NCBI GenBank assembly: GCA_918026815.1
Contig: CAKJVC010000010.1
Span: 684,501-748,500, forward strand
Direction: 5' to 3'
Length of the DNA: 64,000 bases
Source of the DNA: Chalara sp. BL73
Taxonomy: Eukaryota > Ascomycota > Leotiomycetes > Helotiales
A model generated the notes under the pieces. The model saw only the letters and a program-made list of their open reading frames with translations, had not been told where the DNA came from and searched no databases. This document shows, one piece after another, positions 56,250-64,000 of the stretch; positions within the stretch are counted from its first letter, which is position 1, and each line of letters opens with the position of its first letter. Made by a program: the position numbers and the translations under genes.

Positions 56250-56582
56250 TGGGCCAAGGCCAGTAAAGTGTCAAAGAATGCTGCTTGTTTTGCCAGAAGG
56301 ATGTTTCGCAGGGCGAGGGTGAAGCTCTTGAGTGTGAGAAACAAGGAGAGTTCTGCCCATCGGCCCAATTCTGTTGAGACTTTCCCTGACAGAAATGCAC
56401 GCTTAGGCAGCGTCGCCTCGCCTTGCATCTTCGGACCGCGACACTACGAGCGCGGAGGGCTCATCTGACATTTATTTCCTCCATCCCGGACCTCATATCA
56501 AACCTTTTTTTTTTCTCAACAAATTCTAATCATTCTTGAACATCCGGACTGAATCTCAAGCCGTCGCAAAAGAAATCAAGGA

Positions 56583-58314
56583 ATGGAGAACGGCTCCTCA
56601 TTGAAATACTATCGTGGAAGTTGTCATTGTTCGCTTTTTCAATTCACGCTTAACATTGCGCCTTTGACCACCGTATGGACTTGTAGCTGCAGTGTCTGTA
56701 CCCGAGTAAGTTCAGCGATAAGCAACAACTCAATCGTGGCGTTCATGTTTTGCTGAACATTTTAGAATGGCTATCTCTGGATATACCCCGTTGAGGAGAC
56801 TCAATTTGTCATTACTGCGGGCAATGAGAAGGCCCTACACTCATATCAATTCTCCATGAGAGGGACAAATCATTTGGTTGGTCCCCGTCCATTTCCACAC
56901 ATGTCCGGAATATCATAGACTGAACCGTGTAGTTCTGTCCCGAATGCGGATCTTCAATAATGGCAAGGCGCCGGCATGTTCTTCCAAGCAGATCCCTCCG
57001 AATCAATGTAAGTCCATCTCCCCTGTGTGACCTAAATGGACGGGCCAATTGCAAAAGATGATGGAGAGGCACGAAGTTAAGAACGCGCTCTCAAAACGCG
57101 CTTCTTTAGTTGAGCTCTTTCGTGACTCCATATTTCCAGGCAACTACAAGGGGCAAAATAAGGCACTGGCGCCATTATAGCCTCCTCCCCCGCATTTCAA
57201 GTGTTTCTAAGTAAATATATAACTGATAGCCTTTTCTCACAGGCACGCATGCTAGAGCATTTTGACATTGACCAAGTCGAAATTAAGAGCTTCAGCGGAG
57301 CAGATCTTAGTCCCAAGAACGAACCAACCCAACTTGCTTCTGTCGTCCCAATGGTCGAATCTCAGCTAGAGAACTATAGCGGAAACTGCCACTGCGGTGG
57401 CTTTCGCTTCGATATCAGCATCCCTAAGTTGGAATCGGTTAGGGTATGCGATTGTAGCAATTGCATTCGAGTATGTCTTCGGTCCAAAATGCTGTGGATG
57501 TAAGCTAATTTCGGGATAGAATGGATTTTTGTGGATCTCCCCTGTCCATACCGACAACTTTGTTGTGTCAAAAGGGGAGGGCTCACTAACCACTTATCAA
57601 TTTGCAAACAAAACCATGTCATATATGGTAGGTAAAGCATCCTGAGCCATGAAAATCAGAGCTGACTAAACCACCAGTTCTGCCCAAAGTGTGGGACGTC
57701 GGTGATGGCAGTCAGACACCTCGACAATGGCAAAGATGAGTTGGGTGTCAATGTAAGCCATTTCATTTAATTCATAGTAGCAACTTCTAACTACTGGACA
57801 GGCACGTGCTCTGAAAGACATCGACCTTTCCATCTTGAAGGAAGTCAGATACGACGGGGTCTCAGGCAAAGACTCCCTCCCAATATATCAACCACCAACC
57901 ACTTTCCCCAGCTTAGACCTCACCTCCGACGACACGAAACAGGGAATAACCCTTTATCACGGCAACTGCCACTGCAAAGCCGTCACCTACACCGTAAAAA
58001 CTAAGCCCTTTCCCGATAACAAAGTTATGTCTTGTAACTGCAGTCTGTGCTCTCGCAACAGCGACCTCTGGATCTACCCCAAGAAATCAGAGGTCTCCCT
58101 CTCCGGTGCTGAGAACCTGACTGATTATGTATTCTTGCACGAGGATTCGCTGCATTCGTTTTGTAAAACTTGTGGTGTAAGTGTGGTGGTGAAGGTCACG
58201 AGCGGCGACGACATCATGCCGATTAATGTGAGGACGGTGGATAATATCGATGTGGATAAGCTCAAGTTGAAATTTTATGATGGGAAGAGCAATAAGCCGG
58301 AGTATAAGGTTTGA
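56583..58314 (+). CDS. Triple GFA/CENP-V-domain protein
   Basis: Seven exons: 56583-56705, 56766-56876, 56933-57007, 57243-57470, 57520-57627, 57678-57752, 57802-58314; every exon is a multiple of three and the sum is 410 residues. Three GFA (glutathione-dependent formaldehyde-activating enzyme-like) zinc domains follow each other. Domain 1: CHC at 14-16, CSCSVC at 34-39, FCPEC at 79-83. Domain 2: CHC at 152-154, CDCSNC at 172-177, FCPKC at 216-220. Domain 3: CHC at 296-298, CNCSLC at 318-323, FCKTC at 360-364. Each has the G(S/N)CHC, CxCSxCxR and WIxP features. Single-domain relatives bind zinc and may handle S-hydroxymethylglutathione; CENP-V relatives bind chromatin. Introns lie at the same places in domains 1 and 2, while domain 3 has none. 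Reaction is not known. Confidence 0.92.
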
Positions 58315-58598
58315 TGGGCAGGCAGGCGTTTTTGTCTGAGATATAGATTTGGGATTGAGCCTTTATTGTGGCACGTAGGCGTGGGGTCGTTATGGAGTGA
58401 AATGGGATGGGCGGTCAAAAGCTTCATGGGGCTTGTTATATCAGCGAAGATTACCTTTCTGCAGGGCTTGTTGCTGTTTTGGATTCTTACACAGAGATTT
58501 AGTTCTTCAATCAGCCAATTTATACTCATCTATCGATTTCTTAGGAAACGCGTCTCTCATGCCCATCTTTCGCCCGGCAGCTTTTGCCATACAGCTCC

Positions 58599-59777
58599 CT
58601 AATCTGCTGCATGACCACGCTTCCTCGGCGCACATACCACCGTCTCTGGCGGCACATATCCATCCCCTCCAGCAGGCGAACCCAGAATCCCCCAAATAAC
58701 CTTCTGCGCCTCGCCAAACCGTGTATTCGCATGTCCCGCCCCCAAAACCTCAGTCAGATGAAACGGCCGATATATCCTCTTCAATTCCTGCCAACCCGTC
58801 AGCACTCATCTCGCCCCTCCAAAATAAAGGGGCCATCGGATCAAGCAACAAGGGGGGCTTAGAATCGTACCCTAGAGCATTCCACGGGGATGTTCTCATC
58901 CTCGGTCCCGTGCAGGGCATATATCGGCAGTTTGCCAGAACGCACATTCAGAGCGGAGAGCGCGGCGCAGGTGTTGAAGGCCAGGGCTTCAGACGCGCCA
59001 AGGCAGGCGCACAGCGCAAGGAAAGCTCGACGGAGGGGGTCGAGGCCGAGCGGGACCTCGCGCGTTAGGAGGACGGAGCGGATGCGTAGGCCGGGCGAGA
59101 TGAGGATCAGTGCCTTTGGTGGCCTGGATAGGATGGATAGCGCTGAGACTGCTACGAAGGATCCTGTTCGATCCGGTTAGCAATGTTTTTTGGATTGATC
59201 TTTTTGGCTTTGAAAGAAGCTGGGTGGTGGGGAGTTTACCGTATGAGATTCCTATGATGGTTATTTCCTTCTCTTGCCATTCGATGATATCCAGCACCGT
59301 CGCTAGGTTTGCTAAAATCTGCTCCTCGGTCGTTTGATGCCTCCTTGCCCTCCCGCTTGTCCCGCCATACCCTGGGTAATTCACCATACATAAATTAAAG
59401 ACCTGCTCCCCGCCCTCGCTTTCCCTATCTGTCGTCAGATACTCCACCCAGGTCTTCAAATTTACGTCCGTGTTCTCCCTCCCCAGGCCCGTCAGGAGCA
59501 GGATATTAGCGGGCGTACGGAGAGAAGAAGAAGGAGCGGCGAGATGCAGGAAATACTGGATGGTGTTCCCGGAGGACTGCTGTATGAGGCGACCTTCATT
59601 GGGCGAGGAGAAGCGCGTTGAGGATGGGTCGTTGGCTTTGCTGCGTTGGAGAGATCGTAGGATCCAGAGGACCCAGATCACACGGGCCAGGAGGAGGTTG
59701 AATGTCGAGGATAGGAGACGGATGAAGCGCTGGATGAGGTGGAAGGGGAAAGAGATGATGGTCCGGATGGTGGACAT
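58599..59777 (-). CDS. Alpha/beta-hydrolase with N-terminal membrane segment
   Basis: Three exons (59240-59777, 58871-59163, 58599-58787) with 76- and 83-nt introns give 339 residues. A hydrophobic N-terminus (STFNLLLARVIWVLWIL) can anchor it to a membrane. The core shows LLLTGLGRENTD (oxyanion strand), YPGYGGTSGRAR, then the nucleophile elbow GISYGS with Ser178, acid Asp268 in HGTEDENIP and His296 in GAGHAN; the last is supplied only by exon 3. The elbow codon is split by the first intron. It resembles bem46-like and ABHD-type serine hydrolases. The substrate is unknown. Confidence 0.88.
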
Positions 59778-62494
59778 GATGATATGTGGCTACCAGACTC
59801 TGTGTCGTGGGTTAAAAGCTTCTTGGATCTGGGTATCTAGCCAATGATTGTCTTACTTGAGATGTGCGCTGATGGTGGCCTTGGGGTGAGGGGTAGCATC
59901 GGCAGCGCCCTGAGTTAGGGAAAAGGAGCACCTGAGGAGATTGCTGATACTATGCTTTTCTATGAAATGAGGTTGAAAGCAACTTGTATTTTTTGGTGCA
60001 GCAGGCTTGACCCCTTCATTTATTGACTAGAGAGAAATGTAAGTATTTAGCAAACAGATGTGTACTTGGAAACTTCATTTTACCGGTCATGCCCACTTTC
60101 TTAATATATGCTTAATAGAAGATTGTCCAAGTATCTCGACTCCTGTCCCTCGTTGTCAGCTCGACTTTAGTGGGGAAGGATCTTGGAGCTTACTCAGCAA
60201 TAAGAGAACCACCAAATTTTACAAACTCAGAACAAACGCTGAACGGAAGATTTAGATAGATGGTGAGGACGTAGGTAGTCTTATCAGTCGGTGAAGCAAG
60301 GCATACCTGAGAAGATTCTGAGTAGAGCTAGCACTAGTATCCAGAGTGTAGCATGGTTGCCTCAGGAACGACATCGCCTACCACCCCTTTTCTAAAGGTG
60401 GGGAAGGATCTCAGCTTAGATGAGTTCTTGTATTGCAAATAAGCCACAAATAGAGAAGTGAACTTTTTGCATTAGTTTTCTAGAAAGCGACTTCTTGCAT
60501 TGGAATTATTTGATAGATGGAGAGTTATATCTCGTCATCGTATCCTGGCATGTATCATAAATTAAATATATACCATTTGTTTGCTCAGTCTTGTGAGGCT
60601 ATTCCTTGAATTAGAGCAAATTGTGAAAAAGGTGGCCCATTGAACATGTCATGCAAGAGACTACATCTTCAAATTAGTTCCCTGTGGACCTAGGATTGAT
60701 CCCCAAAGGAGCAACTCTAGCAGGAAAACAAGCTTGATCTTTCAGGAAAGCTCAAGGCCTGTTTCTTTATCTCGATACCTCGGTATATGGGATTTTGTTG
60801 ACTACATATTCTTGTTCTTTGATATGTGGTTTATTTTTAATAGACATGATAGTTTAGCTAGCCCTAATTTATTTGATTTTTCAACTTCAGCATTTACATT
60901 TCGATCCATTTCTACAGCCATATGCGTTACAACCTATCATAATAAAGTCTCAATACCTTGCTCTTACTTTGGTATATGCTAATTCATAATCTATAATAAT
61001 ACAAGAACTCAACTTCCCTGTTTGCCTTTCAATAAACCTCATACTTTACAAACAATCTTCTGCTTAAGTTCTCACACACCTGATGTTCCAGCTCATGGCA
61101 GTCCTGAGCCAGACTACTGATATCCACTTGGCCAGAGGGTTTTCGTTAACTTCAGCTAATCTGTCCATGGTGCCGGTTGAAGTATCATTACCCAGCCACT
61201 GTTTTATTAAATTAACTATCTCTTATTTACCATCCCTAGTTCACTTTGCTCTGTCGACTCGCTAGGCATTGCTTGGCCCACCTTGTTGTTCAATTTTTGT
61301 GATATTGTATTGCGTTGTAAATAGCACTAGCACACTTTACTTCTCTACTAACTCTAGTTAAAAATAATAGATGATAACCCGGCCAGACTGGCAGCTCAAA
61401 ATTTAATATTAATCTCATCTTCAAGCTTTTTAAAATAATAACTAAGCTCGTGTAGTCTTGGAATATACCTCAAAGGTTTTCTTCATCCATATTTTATCTT
61501 CCTAACAACTCACTTACGAAGTTTACAAACAGCGCAAGATAGGAGCCGTACAGCACAGTAGTGCAATCAATAAACCCAAAAGGCAGAAATGCCGAATCTC
61601 TGGATAAAAAGCATATTTATATGGGATAGGAGTCCGTGAGAGAAAGGATGAATCAGTAGCTTTCGGACAGGCGAAGATTATACTATCCTAATTAGAAAGA
61701 AAGAAATACTCAGTGATCTGGTATGACCTCGTCCATGGTTTCTCGAAACTTGACCAGATCATCTTCATGGGCGCAAAATGGATTTTGGGCGACTTTCTCA
61801 AATAGCTCCCCTTGCACCATGATATGTGTTTTGAGCGCCGCCTTGTGTTCTCTATTCAACGACCTATATTGCTCCGAGCAACGTCCTTAATCCAACAGGC
61901 CCTTACCCGGAATAGCTCTGGCGTCAATCCCTCAAGCTAAGACTCTAACTTAATTAATATTTAATTTATAAGACTGCCATCTACTGGCCAGAGCATCATC
62001 CTAACTTTGTTAAAGTCCGGCTTCTGCACAGCATAGAGACTACAAGAAATGATGGGTTCCAGAGTGTGCATGTCTCGTTGATGTAGTTTGCAACTCAATA
62101 GATTTACGAAAAGGACGTCACCAAGAATTAGTAACATGTATAGCTGATCAGTGAATGGCCGCAGGTCATATTGGTTATTCTTGTAGACGATATTTTAGGC
62201 TTGGTAATGAGGCACAAATACAAAGGCGATACGCTATAAAAACAGGGAGAATTGATGCCTTTTAATTTTAGGACAAAATTTAAAAGTATTGCGGTGCTTT
62301 GCGGTACAAAGGTTCTGTATAGCTTGCGTTACGCCTGAGATGGTCTACTTGTTATTTACCTTCAGTCTGGCTCTTGGCAGGGGCTTACGCGAGCCTGAAA
62401 CGCGTACTACTGCTTGTGGTAGGATTGCAGCATCGGTCTACTTCAAATTACAATTGAACAAGCGGTGATAGTATAGTAGACTCTATATAGCTCT
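59778..62494. other. 2.7-kb AT-rich gene-free region
   Basis: Beyond the hydrolase promoter the DNA becomes AT-rich, especially 60430-62300, with many TA steps and only tiny open frames. No tRNA, repeat array or domain is visible. A mutated (RIP-affected) mobile element remnant is possible, not shown. Confidence 0.55.
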
Positions 62495-64000
62495 CTATGT
62501 ACCTCCTTCCTTCTCCGCATTATTCAAGACAGCAGCTCTTAATAACGGGGTCTCCCTCTTTCCCTTCTTCGCCGCTGGTCCAAACTCTTCAGTAATCTTC
62601 GCCTCCCTCAATGTCCTCTTCTTCTCCTGCTCCTGTGCCTTCTCCATTGCCTTCTTTGCCTCCCTGAAGTCCTTAATCCTCCGTTTTCCAAGACTGCCAT
62701 GCCTACGATTGTCGACCGCGTGGCGGAGGAGAGGCAGTTGGATCACAGCAGAGAATGTATCGAATATTTTTTGAATGGGCTGGCTATGGCGCTCGGCAAC
62801 AGTGGCAAAAGGGAAGTTTTGTTGGCATGTCTCGGCTATGTCTACGATTCTGTGGAAGGAGATTAAGATCTGAAAGTAGAGTGAAATAATATACTTACAA
62901 GTTGGGAGAGAATTTATGATTTGATCGCCTCCCTGAATGATGAGTTATCTCGGCTGAGTTTGTGGAATTTTGTGTTGAGTGTACGCAAGGTTGAGGGAGC
63001 TGAGAGGCAAGAGGGACATGCCTTTGAACCTGTGAGTCTATGGGAGACGGGAGGCATGCATTAGTGTATGCCGAATGCGAGACTGGCGGAAAGCTATTTG
63101 AACCTGCACCAGCAGGCGAGTGCTTTTGGCTAGCATTGGAAACGCAATTGAGAGGATATTGCTGCCCTTGGCTATGTAATTTTGAATCCGGAGGATGTTC
63201 GGGTGGTGCCCAAGCAGGAATTTTGTACAATGATGGTTTTCGGATAAGATCAAAACGACTCGGCCGGGAAGATGAGATCGGTGTATTGGCCGGTGGTGTG
63301 CTTATTGTCCAATTCATCTGCTGTGGTGTAAGCGGCTGATGGCGCCTACTCATATTTGCCAATGAAAAGCTGGTTGCTTGAGAAGGCAGTGGTTTTGCTG
63401 AAATAGTCTGAATCGCTCCGTCAGTACGTAGCGGATATGGTGACAGGTAATGGCTGGGACTAAGAGGTCCTGAGAGTGGAACAGTTTTTGTTCGAGGTGA
63501 AACATCCTGGTCTGGAACCATGGCTACCGGCACATATGTACCTAATTTCTGTGCTTCGGTGTTCTCCTTGGAGATCCCTGTTGATATACTTGGTGTGTCC
63601 ATTGAGGGAAATGGCTCATGATCGATAGTGTCTTTCATTTCGATATCTGAAGATAGTAATGTGGCTTTTTGTATCGATTCTGAGGTCGGATGAGGTATGC
63701 CAGATACAACATTTTCATCAGAGGTAGGAATTATACTCCCTTCTTGCCTATTTGTGATACCCGTTTCCCACAAATTAGCGCATCCCAGATTGAGGTCACT
63801 GAAGCCCCCAGCATCCTCAAGCATTTTCAAATATCCACCCATACGAATAATGGAGTCTTGGCGATCTACATGTCTAGCAGACAATTCTGCGTCGCCAGAG
63901 AATTCTCCGTTTCTTCCATTCGTTGAAAGACTGCTCTGGCAGGGTAAAGTATTCCAATAGCTTAGAGATCGGGTTTGGTTGTGGTCCTGTAGCGCATCAT
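62495..64000 (-). CDS. Hypothetical protein, C-terminal part (gene continues past window)
   Basis: Minus-strand frame open to the window edge at 64000, so the N-terminus is missing. The last intron is 62850-62898 (GTAAGT donor, CCACAG acceptor). The large exon encodes a Ser/Pro-rich, low-complexity region (PLSGPLSPSHYLSPYPLR, STPPANTPISSSRPSR). The last exon encodes a conserved-looking helical end: VDIAETCQQNFPFATVAE, IQKIFDTFSAVIQLPLLRH, RRHGSLGKRRIKDFREAKK and a Lys/Glu-rich tail. I believe this C-terminal motif recurs in fungal proteins of unknown function. It could be nuclear, given KKGKR. No function assigned. Confidence 0.7.

Larger units (their letters stand above)
54185..56582. other. 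2.4-kb divergent intergenic region
   Basis: It lies between two divergent genes, so it holds both promoters and possibly long 5' UTRs. It is purine-rich near 54240-54540 and holds a trinucleotide repeat, a G-rich repeat and two CACGTG E-boxes, listed separately. No gene was recognised. Confidence 0.6.

Noticed and set aside
1..64000. CRISPR arrays, insertion sequences or operons
   Set aside because: The intron-rich gene structure and a nuclear tRNA intron show eukaryotic DNA; no repeat-spacer pattern was seen.

Overview
The window looks like nuclear DNA of a filamentous ascomycete. Genes sit on both strands and are split by short introns (about 45-110 nt) with GTAAGT/GTATGT donors and CAG/TAG acceptors. 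The protein repertoire is typical of plant-associated Pezizomycotina: a HET-domain protein, Atg29, a GH43 enzyme, an expansin-like protein, a CBM1 protein, a class-E-type cAMP-receptor-like GPCR and a tRNA gene with an intron. A Leotiomycetes/Helotiales-like plant-associated fungus fits, but that is an inference. No virus, plasmid, CRISPR array or intact transposon was seen.

Layout. 0-8 kb: the 3' end of an ankyrin-repeat gene, then on the minus strand a secreted GH43 glycosidase, an expansin-like wall protein with a GPI-type tail, and a mitochondrial membrane protein (Mgr3-like). 8-18 kb (minus): an F-box-like/DUF7730 protein, a type-II membrane SGNH/PC-esterase-like protein, a tiny secreted CBM1 protein, a short-chain dehydrogenase and a fungal protein of unknown function. 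18-27 kb (minus): a cAMP-receptor-like GPCR, an MFS transporter of the allantoate/tartrate type, a 2.8-kb gene-free stretch and mitochondrial Mrs2. 27-41 kb: a 3.2-kb gap, a nucleoside 2-deoxyribosyltransferase-like protein, intron-containing tRNA-Pro(AGG), ATG29 (plus), a decayed sulfotransferase, APP1-type phosphatidate phosphatase (plus), a second probable pseudogene, a gene-poor stretch and a small secreted protein. 41-54 kb (minus): HET-domain protein, MOSC protein, zinc-knuckle protein, P450, a broken hypothetical gene, a lineage-type hypothetical gene with an early in-frame TGA, and a conserved hypothetical protein. 54-64 kb: a long divergent promoter with simple repeats, a triple-domain GFA protein (plus), an alpha/beta-hydrolase, 2.7 kb of AT-rich non-coding DNA, and the 3' part of a hypothetical gene that leaves the window at the right edge.

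The genes do not form one pathway. There is a loose theme of plant cell-wall contact: GH43 enzyme, expansin-like protein, CBM1 protein, the SGNH/PC-esterase-like protein and a small cysteine-containing secreted protein all lie within 41 kb. MRS2, the Mgr3-like protein, ATG29 and APP1 are housekeeping functions. P450, SDR and MFS genes are present, but no backbone enzyme is, so a secondary-metabolite cluster is not supported.

Exon structures were built by hand from splice signals and reading-frame continuity. Where every exon junction keeps frame and the protein is recognisable, confidence is high. The most unusual observations are the three-domain GFA protein with matching intron positions in domains 1 and 2, the 8-nt and 10-nt microexons (the 8-nt one next to a GC-AG intron), the stand-alone CBM1 protein and several genes interrupted by TGA codons.
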